Positions 45,215-57,180 are shown, numbered from the stretch's first letter. The stretch is DNA of 64,000 nt from Paragorgia papillata (GCA_035771165.1 JAWNZC010000294.1:1-64000), one strand, 5' to 3'. The notes: generated by a model not told the origin, from the letters alone. A program made the numbers and translations.

Positions 45215-46888
45215 CGTTTGAGGAGTTTAAAAATAACTTATCATGCGTTTATATTTACACAAATCAGATCGAAATGTCAAAACGACGGCAAAATATCCGT
45301 GTTTACAAAACGCAAGTCAACCAATCAAGTTGAATAGACCACTTGCACATGACGTCGTGCAAGTGACCCTCAAACATTGTCACGCAACAATGATTTTGTT
45401 TCAAGTTGAATCATTACGTTGCAGCAAGTACTATACTACTGGAGTCTACTATTTTCAACAAATTTTTTCAACTTGCAACAAAATCATCGGTTGCGTGACA
45501 ATATTTAAGGTGGGTGGTAATACGTGCAAACAACGCTTTTCAACTTTTCAACGAAGTTGTGTTGCAAGTTGAAGAAAAATGTTGCCCGTATTTATGTCTC
45601 AATCAATTCCAAGCGTGACCATCCCCCCTCCCCCCGGGCATTTGACGGGCATTTGACATTTTTGCGTTAGAGCACTGCAAATGCCCCACCATGGGGTCAG
45701 CATAGTTGTACAAAATCCCCACAGAGGGGTCTTGAAATTGATGCAAATGCTCCACCCATGGGAATAGGGGAGTTCAAGGTTTATTTCGTCATATTGCAAG
45801 GGGTGCATGCCATTGGGGCGAGCGCACGGCCATGCCTATTTATCCTTGTTAAAATCATGGCGAAACTTGCGAAGCAAGAAGGATATCGCTTCGGTTTTTG
45901 TCGAATTCGTCTTTAATCGTAGTTTGAATCGTTTTTCTGTGGGCTGGTATGTTCGTTCTTTGATTTTAGACCATTATGGCTGAATGATAACCAACGCGTA
46001 GAAACGCTATAATACGAAAGTTTCCTCAACTGAGGGGCACGACTGAGTGACGATTTCAGCAACGCAATGTAAAACTTTATCTCCAACTCTCTTGTAAATC
46101 ACTCGAAGTTCAAGCGTATAGCAACGTAAGTAACCAGAGGTTCATCACTTCATCTTCGTCATCTGACGTCTGAAATATCCTCTAGATCTTTCTCGTTATC
46201 AAACGAAGTGTATTATGTATATCTCCTCGCAGGGAAAGGGATACGTTTCGGGTTACGCGTGTTTACTTCTAATATTGTACACGTTATTAACTGGCATATA
46301 CAGGGCAAAATATAGTTAAATGCAGTTTAAGTCTAGATCTAACTATTAAGTATAAAGATAGAATCGTACATATTGATTGTATTTTTGTCGAATTAAACGT
46401 GTAATTATTTTGAAGAACGAAGCAATTTTATTTGGGAAATTTGAGACCATTGGCATTGAAGGCTGATAAACAAGCGGAAAATATGGATATTCTAGACAAA
46501 TGTTTGCTTATATACGCCAAGTTTCTGACGAAATCTGGTGATTTGGCCGCTTATTAAGAACCAAAATTTTAAGATAATACCTCTTCACCCAACATTCTGG
46601 ACTGCGTTTTCTGTTATCGCAGTATCCCACTATACAGCAGAGCTGAGTGAGCGAGGCGTTTTGTCTCTGCTAAAATCGACAAACAGCCGCGTCCCGTGAC
46701 TGCCACAATGGCGCAGCGACCCCTCAGTTGAGGAAACTTTCGTATTATAGCGGCTACGCGTTGGTTATCAGCGATAATGGTCTAAAATCAAAGAACGAAC
46801 ATACCAGCTCACAGGAAAGTGATCCAAACAACGATTAAAGACGAATTCGACAAAAACCGAAGCGATATCCTTCTTGCTTCGCAAGTTT

Positions 46889-48157
46889 ATATCCCTTACT
46901 TGTGTTCTCTGTAAAACTCTAGAGCACATAATTTTCACTAATATTATGGGTCATTTAGATACGTATTCATTATTATCTTCCTCGCAGCACGGATTCAGGA
47001 AAGGCTTCTCATGCGAGTCACAGCTGATCCTAACTTTGCACGACCTAAATAAGAACTTTGATCTCGAACTTCAAACTGATCTTATCCTGCTTGATTTTTC
47101 TAAGGCCTTCGATTCTGTCCCACATCAAAGGTTACTTGCTAAACTTTCTGCCTATGGTATACAGGGCAGCACTTTGCCCTGGATTAAGAGCTTTCTAACA
47201 AACCGCACACAAGTGACAGTGATCGATGGCGACCATTCTGATGTGTGTGCAGTAACGTCTGGTGTACCACAAGGGTCTGTACTTGGACCTCTACTCTTCC
47301 TCTTATTCATTGATGACCTTCCTCAAGGTATCCACTCTCAGATCCGTCTGTTTGCGGATGACTGTATTTTATACCTTCAGCTTTCCTCTGCACTTTCTTC
47401 GGAAGTGCTCCAAACTGATCTTGATGCCCTATCTTTGTGGGCTAAGAAATGGCAAATGCGTTTCAATTGTGACAAATGTTTCACAATGCATATCTCACGC
47501 AGTAAGTCTCCAATTACCACTACCTACTTTCTGGATGGCAAGGTTCTAAAGAAAACTGACTCTCACCCTTACCTTGGAGTCATCCTATCTTCAGATCTTA
47601 GCTTCAACAAGCACTGTGACCACGTATCAAGCAAGGCAAGCAAGACGCTAAACTTCATCGCTCGTAACTTTTATCATTCTACTCGCGAGGTCAAGGCAAG
47701 GCTTTACCTTGCTCTTGTTCGTCCCTCGTTGGAGTATGCTTGCTCAGCATGGGATCCTTATAGCCAGCGAAATATAAACCTGCTTGAGAAGGTGCAAAGA
47801 CGTGCTGCACGGTTTGTGAATCCGGACTACTCGATGGAGTCGAGTGTCAGTTCCATGTTATCTGACCTGAGCTGGCCTCTCCTTTCTAAACGCCGTGAGT
47901 GCCTCCGCCTAAGCTTCTTTCATAAAGCAACTCTTGGCCTCAATGCTGTTGACCCAAATCAGTACGCCACCTTATCTACCGGGGTTACCCGGCGGAAACA
48001 CTCCCAGACGTACAAACACCTCTCTGTACGTACTGATGTCTTTAAGTACTCATTTTCCCCTCGCACTATCCCTGCCTGGAATAACCTTCCAGAGCAAATA
48101 GTTAATAACAAGTGCTCCGAAAGCTTCAGCAAGCACGTCCTTTCTTTTCTGAATTAG
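46889..48157 (+). CDS. LINE reverse transcriptase, 5'-truncated but open
   Basis: One uninterrupted frame of about 420 codons. It begins ISLTCVLCKTLEHIIF; the four or five preceding in-frame codons belong to the host arm. RT motifs in order: SQHGFRKGFSC, LLDFSKAFDSVPH, TSGVPQGSVLGPLLF, and LFADDCILY with the catalytic aspartates. After these come the thumb-like LEYACSAWDPYSQRN, KVQRRAARFV, and the end FSPRTIPAWNNLPEQIV. The absence of stops suggests a recent insertion. The apurinic endonuclease domain and 5' ORF are missing, so it is not autonomous. Confidence 0.9.
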   Translation: MSLTCVLCKTLEHIIFTNIMGHLDTYSLLSSSQHGFRKGFSCESQLILTLHDLNKNFDLELQTDLILLDFSKAFDSVPHQRLLAKLSAYGIQGSTLPWIKSFLTNRTQVTVIDGDHSDVCAVTSGVPQGSVLGPLLFLLFIDDLPQGIHSQIRLFADDCILYLQLSSALSSEVLQTDLDALSLWAKKWQMRFNCDKCFTMHISRSKSPITTTYFLDGKVLKKTDSHPYLGVILSSDLSFNKHCDHVSSKASKTLNFIARNFYHSTREVKARLYLALVRPSLEYACSAWDPYSQRNINLLEKVQRRAARFVNPDYSMESSVSSMLSDLSWPLLSKRRECLRLSFFHKATLGLNAVDPNQYATLSTGVTRRKHSQTYKHLSVRTDVFKYSFSPRTIPAWNNLPEQIVNNKCSESFSKHVLSFLN

Positions 48158-48334
48158 CTTTAAGTTTATTAATTATTACTTTTATTTTGTAATATTGTAG
48201 TTACCGTCAGCTGTAATATAATTTTGTTAGTTATATTTAGTTAAATTAGGATTTTATTACTGTAATTTACTTGTTAATTTTTACATCGGTTGTATGCAAT
48301 CAGCTTTACCGATTAAAGATACAGATACAGATAC
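46889..48334 (+). mobile_element. CR1/L2-like LINE nested in the fold-back arm
   Basis: Splits the arm sequence CTTCGCAAGTTTCGCCATG, which is intact in the left arm as its complement near 45,860-45,880. AGTTT is duplicated at 46,884-46,888 and 48,335-48,339. The 3' end is a short tandem tail of GATACA units rather than poly-A, as is common for CR1/L2 elements. It is 5'-truncated at the start of the RT domain. Confidence 0.85.
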
Positions 48335-48439
48335 AGTTTCGCCATGATTTTAACAAGGATAAATAGGCATGGCCGCGCGCTAGCCCCAATGGTTTTGCAC
48401 CCCTTGCAATATGGCGAAATAAACCTTGAACTCCCCTAT

Positions 48440-48541
48440 TTAACTCATTCCTGTCCGAGGGCTTCCCCAGAGGTGAATAAAATCGTCTGGCGTTAGCCAG
48501 AATAAAATACTAAAGACCAATTCGGACAGGAAAGAGTTAAA
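48440..48541. repeat. Small inverted repeat
   Basis: TTAACTCATTCCTGTCCGAG and the inverse TTCGGACAGGAAAGAGTTAA flank about 60 nt. It looks like a short MITE inserted in the right arm of the fold-back element. Confidence 0.6.
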
Positions 48542-49270
48542 GAAGCAGATGTTTATATTGTCAGACAACTGAAACGGCCGTGACCATCCATATTATTAAA
48601 CATAAACATATATTTATAAAATAAAGGTCAAAAACTACTTTCAAACGTCTCAACTGTATATACAAAATAAATTATAATGCTTAAGTTTGATCTGTAAGCT
48701 ATTAAACGCTAGACTCAAAATTAACTTCGGTGCAAGTTTCTTTCTTAAAATCTTCGAAAGCATTGAGTAATTCCTCCCTCGAAAGAAACAATAACTGTCC
48801 TTCGCTGTCGTCCACCTCTTCCATTCTTGTTTTTTTATTTTCCCGCAACTTCCCGCCATAATATGAAAGTTCTCCCATCATTAATCTAGTGCTAATGCAG
48901 CATCATGATACTTCCGCTCCTGTAAAATTCTGACGTCAGTGTACGTTACTAACGCCGACCGTAAATCCGCCATGATTGATCGCAATCACAATGTGCATGG
49001 CGTATTTTATAATACGGTTAAAGAACGGTAGACATGCGACATTTTTGGCGCTTGTGAGTCAGTGGTATTTTTATGGCAAAAATAAATATATCGTAGTTTT
49101 ATATGAAAAAGCTAGAGAGTGGACGAGCATGTATTAGTATGAAATATGTGGTGTACCTTTATAAAAGATAGAATTTTCGTAATTGAGTATAGACTTACAG
49201 TACTAGCTTACTTTTGCCAGGTTACTTTTCAAGAAAATAACAGGCAAGTATATACTATTTAGTCTAGTAG
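48542..49270. other. Extra sequence in fold-back right arm, no gene recognised
   Basis: AT-rich. A minus frame at 48,650-48,859 lacks family features. No terminal repeats identified; it separates the inner arm from the outer terminal repeat. Confidence 0.35.
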
Positions 49271-49402
49271 CTAGGCACTTCAACAAATTCCCCACCCCGG
49301 GGACGACCTGCAGAGGCAAATGCCCGACCCTGGGAATAGGTGAACGAATCGTCGAATGCCCGTCAAATGCCCGGGGGGGATGGTCACGCTTGGAATTGAT
49401 TG

Positions 49403-49920
49403 ATACATTAATACCTCACCTTATACCACTCAAGCCAGACATTTGGAGAGCATCACTCCCTCAATCAACCGCTTCTTCACAACTTGGCTTCACTCGTCAA
49501 CTGCGAACTAATAATCGTTCGTTTTACAGTCAAAATGGAAATACCTTCCCACTTCCACTTCTGTAGTACTAGTTGGTTGTGTATTACTGTATTTCTGTAG
49601 CCGCTACTAACTGAAGCGCGAGGAAAGTCTAGCGATAAAAGTCGCCAATTCTTGATGTATATTCGTCTGTTCGTATCGACTCGATTTGGGAGAAACATCT
49701 ATTGTATTATGATTAAATGCCATTAAAGCTAAATTTTATGTACAGTTTTCAACAAAAAATGTTCTCAGGTACTAATACTGTACGTAGCAACCTAGTACCC
49801 AGGCTCGTTTGTTAGATGACCCCAAGCACAACCGCTATTTTTCGCTTAACTCTCGTGTTTTTAGAAACGTCACATATGACAGAAATGTCACATGCACATG
49901 TGACAGAAATTTCTCAAATC
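49403..49920. other. Flank sequence, partly shared with copy 1
   Basis: From 49,688 onward it matches 23,840-24,050 (ACATCTATTGTATTATGATT onward). 49,403-49,687 has no counterpart in copy 1. No gene seen. Confidence 0.5.
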
Positions 49921-50050
49921 ATTAATAATTCATGAACCGAAAACAAAGGAAATCAGTACCGAGACGGAGGTTTTGATATCGGAGGAAGAAATTACATAAA
50001 TTAAGCCAACTTTCGCCTCGATTTTCTCTTAAAATACTGATTTGTTTGAG

Positions 50051-50204
50051 AAGCTATATCATACACTCGGAAGAGTGTTTCATCAGGATTTCCAAACACT
50101 CGAAATTTGTTCAAAAACCTCGGCTTCGCCTCGCTTTTCAACAAAAGTCTCGGTGTTTGGAAATCCTGATGAAAACACTCCTCCTCGTGTATGATATATA
50201 ACGT
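50051..50204. repeat. Hairpin MITE
   Basis: ATATCATACACTCGGAAGAG pairs with CTCCTCGTGTATGATATAT, and CATCAGGATTTCCAAACACT pairs with GTGTTTGGAAATCCTGATG. Loop of about 45 nt. No coding. Confidence 0.75.
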
Positions 50205-50617
50205 CACATGTGCATACTGACCTTATCAGCCGGAGAAGGTTATAATTATATCTTTGCTATTGTTTCGCGCTGCATTGCTAAGCCTCCGAACTCGCGACGA
50301 ACATTGTCGAGGGCCGACGCCAACGATCTCCGAAAAGTGAGAGCACGAGTTAGCCGCCATCTTTTGTTTATTTCGTTCACAAGTTGTGTAAGGATCACAG
50401 TATTCGATCCTGTATCACAGATTATTAAAGTATATAACACTTGTTTGAATCGTGGTCGCATGTATATTATTCTGCTGAAATATGTGAGCGAAACAGCTAT
50501 TATTAAACGAATGAGTTGAGTTGATTGACCAAAGTCGGAGTCTACAGCCACAAGGTTCCTCAGCTCTGTCATTGGCTACTACCCCAAAGGCAGGGGTGGG
50601 CAGCACTCCTATCCCAG
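50205..50617. other. No feature recognised
   Basis: Short frames on both strands (up to 108 residues) without family motifs. Nothing repeat-like is visible at this scale. Confidence 0.3.
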
Positions 50618-50777
50618 ATGGTGTTGATTTGGCGGAAGGGAGGAAAACCGGAGAACCTGGCGAAAAACCTTAACCCTCGAAGCACAGGAGAGAATCAAGA
50701 ACTCTATTCACATGAAGTGACCCATCCGAGTACCAACCCCATTCAACCGGGCTTAAGTTCAGTGGTGAGAGGCAGTT
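50618..50777 (-). repeat. 5S-headed SINE on minus strand
   Basis: Read on the minus strand, the head is TTAAGCCCGGTTGAATGGGG then TTGGTACTCGGATGGG, followed by the tail with GGTTCTCCGGTTTTCCTCCC. Same family as 35,965-36,140 with a more diverged head. Confidence 0.65.
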
Positions 50778-51191
50778 CGGCTTATCAAACGAAATCACTT
50801 GAAATTCTACATGTGTGGTGTTGTTGGTGGAACACACGCATGCTTCTTTCGAAATAAGTTGGGTTTGATAATGGCAAAGATTGATATATAACTTTTCCCG
50901 ATAAATAATTATGCACAAATCTAAAATAAAGCATCGTGGTCGGCTGCGTGCGAGGGGTCTGCGTGCGAGGGTAAGAGTGAAGTTGATGGTGCAGGAAGAG
51001 GCGCATGCGCTAAATAAGCGACGATTACTGTCAGCCGTGCTGTCAGGAGCAGATTATTATTGGATGAGACTATTTTGATATCAAGATTTATCAAAGTCGA
51101 AGTCTGTGTTATCTGCCGAAGCCGAAGGCTGAAGCTTATAATGCGGTCTGAGACCTTGATAATTCTTCATATCAAAAAATTGGAATTTAAT
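50778..51191. other. No feature recognised
   Basis: Contains a short direct repeat CTGCGTGCGAGG near 50,943-50,969. No gene or element boundary identified. Confidence 0.3.
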
Positions 51192-52007
51192 ACAGCCGTT
51201 GGCATCTAAGCGTGTACACCACCCGTCAAAACATGTCTTATGTCAACGTCAAAGTTAAATGTTTACCTTGGGAACGTATTAGGTTTTCATTCGATACATT
51301 CGAACCAACAGAGTCGGACTGGTAGGGACGGTGCCATTAGGGAAAAGAGCGCGACTCTGGGTTTCTTTCAGAATATTTAACAAGGGGGTAAAACAGGCAA
51401 TACTTACTACGTGTGGGGCATGCTCCCCCCTAAAATTTTGAATTTTAGAGTCTCTGAAATAGCATTTCCTGCATTTTGAGGGGACTTGAAAGAGTTTTGA
51501 AGGATATAAAATACCAAACAAAATATTCAAATATACTCATTTTATATAGGAATACACCATAACATGCAAGGCACACATCATGAGGACATGTCGTCATACA
51601 TGGACAAATCAACTCGCATTGTGTGTACCATTAATTAGGTGACTACTTCATGTCACGTCAGGCTGTCAGCTGCGTGAAGCGTACTAAAATATTATTTAAT
51701 CGTAATATACTATTAGCTATACCATGCTGATTAAAACATAAAACGACTATAAATCCAAAATCGGGTTTGAAATATGAATTGCACTACATATCAAATATAA
51801 TATTATACAACGGGAAAGGGGCGCAGGAACGGCATCCTAAGGGGGCGCATTTGCCATTGCGAACCAATACATTATTGTCACATGAATGTGCCGTTAGCCA
51901 ATCACGTCTCGCCAATCCCACGGTGTTGATTTAAAAACGGTTAACTTTGGCTTAAATTTAGAACATGTTTTGACGGGCGGTGTACACGCTTAGGTGCCAA
52001 CGACTGT
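51192..52007. mobile_element. TIR element, about 0.8 kb
   Basis: Left end ACAGCCGTTGGCATCTAAGC and right end GCTTAGGTGCCAACGACTGT are inverted, and the match continues inward through GTGTACACCACCCGTC and AAAACATGT. No credible transposase; non-autonomous. AAT flanks both ends, but the target-site duplication is unclear. Confidence 0.7.
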
Positions 52008-52244
52008 AATTATACATTTTCAGTTGAGAATGTAAAGAAAATCGCTTCCGCTTAGATAAAAAAAAAGTTCAAAAGACATACGGTTGCTTCTTTCTCGTGC
52101 TTTTCTTCGGTTTGCCTAGCTGGACAGATCACGTCAGCACATGCATGATAAGTCCTTTTTCCTGCAGATAATACGTCCAGAAACTACAGATAATAACACT
52201 GTGGGCTCAGAATCTGACAATCACAGCGGCAAATACGACTAAAT

Positions 52245-52879
52245 ATAGCCTAGTTTCTAGGCCTTCCTCGGTTGACCCGTTTCGGAAGTGATCCGAACGG
52301 ATCCGCTGGGGAAGGCCTTAGCAAAATTCGTTAACACTTCACTTTACAGCTAGCTTGGTCGTTTATTGAGGAAGAGTTGTGATATTATGATGTTCTAAGT
52401 GTTTTTCGACATTTAATATTCATCTGCATAAAATAATACAAGCCTGCTCACCTCGGATCGATCATTTTTCCGGAGGGTTGTGGTTAGGTTTAGGTTCACC
52501 GGGGGTTTTGGTTAGGTTTAGGGTTTCCGGGGGGCTTAGGGTTAGGTTGGGGTGGTGGGTTGGGAATTAGTTTTTTAAAATTAACGATTATGAGGGTTGT
52601 GGTTAGCTTTAGGTTCACCGGGGTTTTTGGTTAGGTTTAGGGTTTCCGGGGGGGTTAGGGTTAGGTTGGGGTGGTGGGTTGGGAATTAGTTTTTTAAAAT
52701 TAACGATTATTGGTAATTCTAGGGATTTCACACTTACTGATTATTGGTAATTCTAGGTAGGAGGATATGCTGTGTTGCTAGGCCTTCTCGTTTCCAGTCT
52801 CTCCCCAGTCTTCCCAAGAACCCAAACCGACTACGCGGCCAAGCACATGACGGAAACGAAAGGCTTAGAAACTAGGCTA
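52245..52879. mobile_element. hAT-type MITE carrying TTAGG-like repeats
   Basis: Ends TAGCCTAGTTTCTAGGCC and GGCTTAGAAACTAGGCTA are inverted. The flanks GACTAAAT at 52,237-52,244 and 52,880-52,887 form a perfect 8-bp target-site duplication, which fits hAT. The interior has two tandem units of about 125 bp (about 52,481-52,604 and 52,605-52,725) built around GGTTAGGTTTAGG. Confidence 0.8.
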
Positions 52880-52939
52880 GACTAAATGTGCAGATACCGA
52901 GAATTCTCACCAACTTTCTGACCAATTTATTATAACGAA

Positions 52940-53104
52940 GGATTTAGACCCCGTTTACACGGTATACCTGACGAATTCGGAACCGGTCTCGAATTGGAAG
53001 ACAAATTCGGAACCGTTCTCGAATTAGTACGGTTCCGCCTGTTTACACGGCGAAATAGGACGAATTCGATAACGGTCTCTAATTTCCCGGTACTGTGTAA
53101 ACGA
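52940..53104. repeat. Short inverted or tandem motifs
   Basis: GTTTACACGG, GACGAATTCGGAACCGGTCTC and similar phrases recur two or three times, ending with GTGTAAACGAGG. This suggests a decayed MITE with CGTTTACAC-type ends. Confidence 0.4.
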
Positions 53105-53434
53105 GGACCTGTTTATATGGAGGCGAGTTACCCGGATAAACTTTACGTTCTGTTTATATGGAAGCGAGTTACTTGGCGGGTTGTAATATTTGAGATGATT
53201 AGCATCAACAAAAGTGACCGAACAACGAATATTAATATAGAAAATTCATCCCGCTATGCCGAGTTACCCGGGCAAAAGTGTTTATATGGGGAAATGTTTA
53301 TCCCGCTTTGCCGAGATCCCGGCTGCCAGTGCCGAGTTCTCGCCAAGGCGAGTTACCCGTCGTCTGTCTCATATAAACACAGCTGCGGGGGAACTCGCCA
53401 TGTGCTGAGTAACTCGCCTCCATATAAACAGGCC
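53105..53434. repeat. MITE with GTTTATATGGAGGCGAGTTA ends
   Basis: CCTGTTTATATGGAGGCGAG at the left and its complement CTCGCCTCCATATAAACAGG at the right, with several internal copies of TTTATATGG and CGAGTTAC. The 149-residue plus frame covering it is a repeat translation. Confidence 0.75.
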
Positions 53435-54065
53435 CAAATTTAGAAAATAAAATGTATAATAATAGTAGTTGGCTTTTTAAAAATAGATCAAATAAATCTC
53501 CACCCACTGATGACGCAATAACGTAGGCTGGTTCTAATGAAACGTTAGAAATTTCTAAAATTATCCGCATTAGTCTACTTTCTTTGTTCCTATGCGGTGT
53601 AATCTGCTGCCACAGCACGTACGGTTGTTATTCTTTCTCTTCTCTTTTATACTTAGATTTCTTTTCCGCTACTCGACATTTTTCAACAAACACCTGACTT
53701 TTACCCCACTCCCCAAAATATCCGCCTCTGGCGAAGTTGTAAATACTTTCTGAAGTCTTAGCTTTATTTACTCGTATACAGCTAAATCAATTAAGGTTGT
53801 CCTGGCGAAAGCCAAAAGGTCGAAGCCAAGTGCGAAAATGCTCGTTAATAATCCCCAGAGAGGCAAGTTTGGTTTATTTGTATGATTTTGGCCTATAAAT
53901 ATAGTAAATTGTGCTTCGCTATTTAAATATAGTAATTCCCATCGTACTTTTCGCGCTTGGCTTTGACCTTTTGGCTTTAGCCTTTTGGCTAATTGGACAG
54001 GACAACCTTGATTGATTTAGCTGTATTAAATAAGCCCGAAACTTGTTTTTGTGTCGGAAGGCAAA
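53435..54065. other. Intergenic, no gene recognised
   Basis: A loosely inverted pair lies at about 53,790-54,010 (GTTGTCCTGGCGAAAGCCAA and TTGGCTAATTGGACAGGACAAC), indicating a small decayed MITE. Otherwise nothing. Confidence 0.4.
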
Positions 54066-54069
54066 ACTT

Positions 54070-54180
54070 TCTTCCCGGAGGGTTGTGGTTAGGTTTAGGA
54101 CCACCGGGGGGTTGTGATTAGATTTAGGTTTGCCGGGGGTTGTGGTTAGGTTTAGGGTCAGGTTTAGAGGTGGGTGTTGG
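54070..54180. repeat. TTAGGT-type repeat, second locus
   Basis: GGTTGTGGTTAGGTTTAGG is repeated about three times with CCGGGGG spacers, as inside the element at 52,245-52,879 but without that element's ends. Confidence 0.6.
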
Positions 54181-54289
54181 GGTGGGGAGTTGGGATTTAA
54201 TTTCTTTAATATTCAGGATTATCCTGAATTCTAGACCATTTCACAATACAGGATAATCCTGAAAAGAAAAAAAAAAGGATATGTTGGTA

Positions 54290-54662
54290 CCCTGTGAGCA
54301 GAGCCTTCTTTTCCTTATTTCTTCACTGCAGAGAGAGAGGAAGAAAAGTAGGCTCTGCTGTATTCGTGACTGGTTTCCATTGCGCATGCATGTCAGTTGC
54401 TTAGTTACAATCTCGAACCCAGTCCCAATCAGAGCAGAAAACAAAACGAGAACCGGTTAAACGGGTTACTTCGTCCTAAATCTTGGACGAAGCCAAACAC
54501 GAATACAGCAGATCCTACTTTTCTTCCTCTCTCTCAGTGAAGAAATAAGGAAAAGAAGGCTCTGCTCGCAGGGTAATATGTTGGTTTCCAATAGGCCCAA
54601 TAAGTCGTACCCTGCGAGCAGAGCCTTCTTTAGCGCTTAAGAAGGCTCTGCTCGCAGGGTAA
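54290..54662. repeat. Fold-back MITE family, ACCCTGCGAGCAGAGCC ends
   Basis: Left arm ACCCTGTGAGCAGAGCCTTC at 54,290 pairs with the inverse ending at about 54,573, with arms of about 80 nt including CTTATTTCTTCACTG. A second, nearly loop-free palindrome of the same ends occupies 54,608-54,662. Confidence 0.75.
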
Positions 54663-55600
54663 ATAAGTCGGGGTTTAAAGGGACGACCCAAATGGACCAG
54701 TCCAGTCCTTTTCCGGCTTTTCCAAAATATGTCGTCAAATATGTTTTTTTCCAAAAAGCTAGGTGGTAAACCAGATTAATTTCTGACTATGTTCTGCATA
54801 CGAGTTCGTTCGATCGTGCGGAATCAATAGATCTAGACATGGTACCGTCTTGTAAGACTTGCTCTGTGTTGTGTTTTTTTACTAATTCTGATTATCGAAC
54901 TGCCTTTATAACGATAATCTAAGAAAACTTTTATGTCAAATGACACTGCCTAATTAATTAACTGACGTCACAATTAGCTTACCAAAGCCTCGCTTTCGCG
55001 CTATTATAAATTACCAGCACCCCCCCCCCCCCCCCCTTCCCCCTCCCCAATCGCTACTATCTTAGGAAATGTTTTTGGATAGATCTTTTGTCGCCAAATT
55101 TGTTTTTCTAAATTTGTCGTCAAGCTTCTGTGAGTCTCAAGATTTAGCGCCGCGGCCAACGTACGTACTGCACCGCAATGTAATTTTGACTTTATCTACT
55201 GGTTTAGTAGAGGTTTCCCTAGAATAGGCCAAATATTATAATTATGTATTTTCAAATAGACTAGGAATTTATCTTCAATTCCATAATGTTCTCATAAATC
55301 AGTTCTACTGTATTGTCGGAATGTTTAGTCTACGCATGCATTTCTTGGGTTCCGGCCTTCCGATAAAATTGTATTCCAGGAATGTGCGTTTAGGCCATTT
55401 ATGTAAACAAGCGTATATAGGAACCGGGGCGGCAGGGAGGGAACGTGCCCCTTCCCCTTGTCGTGAATTGCCCTTTTTTTCTGAAGAAAAGTGCGTGTCC
55501 TTTTTGAAGCCCTACCCCCTGAACAAAGTGCCTTTTGATGAACAGCTGTGCCCCTCCAGCGAGTTGCTTCCTACGCCACTGGACGTAAGTTTCTTTGTAG
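54663..55600. other. Intergenic, no gene recognised
   Basis: A C-run lies at about 55,020-55,036. The plus frame at 55,321-55,659 (112 residues) has no family motif. Confidence 0.3.
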
Positions 55601-55611
55601 ACACTGCGAGG

Positions 55612-55850
55612 TTCAGATCACACTTCCACTACCACAACCGCTACCGTAAATGTGGTTAAGCTGATGTAATGTTCGTTTTTTCGTCCTGTATTCGTAGTTG
55701 GTTTTAATGCTAGTACCGTAAAACGCTTTCTTTTTGCACTAGGTTTGAGACCTGCGACCATTACTGAACGTAAAAACAATATTTAACATGCTTAATTATA
55801 TTTACGGTAGCGGTAGCGGTAGTGGACGTGTGATAATATTATGTCCGTTC
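55612..55850. repeat. Inverted repeat with CGGTAGCGGTAG arms
   Basis: GATCACACTTCCACTACC and ACCGCTACCGTAAAT on the left pair with ATTTACGGTAGCGGTAGCGG and TGGACGTGTGAT on the right. Probable MITE of about 240 bp. Confidence 0.6.
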
Positions 55851-57180
55851 ACGCACGACCTTCGCACGACACATGTCTTTGGAAGCATAAATTGAACCAT
55901 GATTGAACATAAGGATTGGCATGGTGTCAACACTAATCCATTTTTGTTTCAAATTAAACAGAGACCGGCTTAAAGCCTTTGTATCGAAAGTTTCCCGTCC
56001 ACACCATAGATGTCGTTTTCGAATTGTTTTTGTCATCGACACGAAACGATCTTCATCAAAACACACAATGAGCGTGCGCAATTAACGGCCGCGCAGGTGA
56101 CTGCACCAAAATCACGTGATCGTCGTGACATCAATCTTGCGTAAATTTAATTAATTCGTTCACGTTTGCCGTCCGCTCTCCGTCTTTCCGACTCTGAAGT
56201 TCAAAAAGCTCGGTTGGCGTTTTTCAGTCACCAAAGATGCCGCATTAGTGCTTACGAAAGGCCAAACCGTATAAAAAAGTTGCCGTTTTGGCGTTTTCAA
56301 ACGAAAACGGTTGGTGTGGGCGCATGGCCTTAGGCTAGGAATTTACTCCTTTTTAATTTAATCTAGCTTGGTCTAGAAGTTACAGAACAGAGTAATAATC
56401 TGCATGTTGTTTTGTTTTTTTTGTTGGTTTTTTTTTTGTGTTTTTTGGTGGGGTTTTTGTTGTTGCTTTTATTAGACAAATTTTGTCTGACGAGAAGGAA
56501 ACGACTGCTTTGAAACTCCTTGTGAACTTATATGTGATGTTTGTGAATGTTGTAAAAACAAATATTGCTGATCCGATTAGAGTTTATAAATTATAATACT
56601 TTTATATAGTCAAAACAACTTGCGTGTCGTAGCTGAGCACTATTAAATATTGGAATATTGGACCAGCGTAAAACCATTATTAATCAGGAAGGTTCATTTA
56701 AATTTGAATATAAAGTACAACTTCATATAAAGTCCCATTTAATTTAGTGGAATACCAGTAAATTATTCTAATTTAATTTGGTATATGAACTATAATATAA
56801 ATTTTCCTTTAGTAAAACCGGATATATGAATATAAATCCCCGAACACTCCACACCTTTCGAGAGTTCTAATCCATCCGCACGTCACTGACAATGCGATGA
56901 CATCACAAAATTATGCTAATTATATTCATAATTTGTTTTCAACAACTCAACCGAAGCCGAAAGACAAAGAGAAGGCTTTTCTGCGTGGGTCTGACTAACG
57001 TTGTTCGTGGTTCGACTGCTGTATTTTCCCCGGAAAAAATCATGTTGGCGAGAAAGACATAGGAAGGCGTTCAAGGACACATTAATACATCCTTCGTCAT
57101 TGTCAGACTTCGTTGATATATACGTCGCCAAATGTGTGAAATATTAGAGGAATGTTCTCGAAGGTCATCTCACTGATCTG
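55851..57180. other. Upstream region of the 57,228 gene
   Basis: No ORF with family features. T/G-rich runs at about 56,405-56,470. No clear TATA box or other promoter motif could be assigned. The 5' UTR presumably starts within the last few hundred bases. Confidence 0.35.

Larger units (their letters stand above)
45599..49399. mobile_element. Fold-back DNA element disrupted by later insertions
   Basis: Outer inverted ends: CAATCAATTCCAAGCGTGAC at 45,599 and GTCACGCTTGGAATTGATTG ending 49,399. Long inner arms: about 45,765-46,050 against 46,690-46,888 plus 48,335-48,440, with paired phrases such as CTTGCGAAGCAAGAAGGAT and AAGTTTCCTCAACTGAGGGG. The right arm is split by a LINE at 46,889. More sequence follows between 48,440 and about 49,270. 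No transposase is seen in the centre (46,050-46,690), so it is probably non-autonomous. Confidence 0.7.

Noticed and set aside
52480..52720. Telomere
   Set aside because: TTAGGT-like units occur only two to four times with CCGGGG spacers, inside a TIR-bounded element with a target-site duplication and far from a sequence end.
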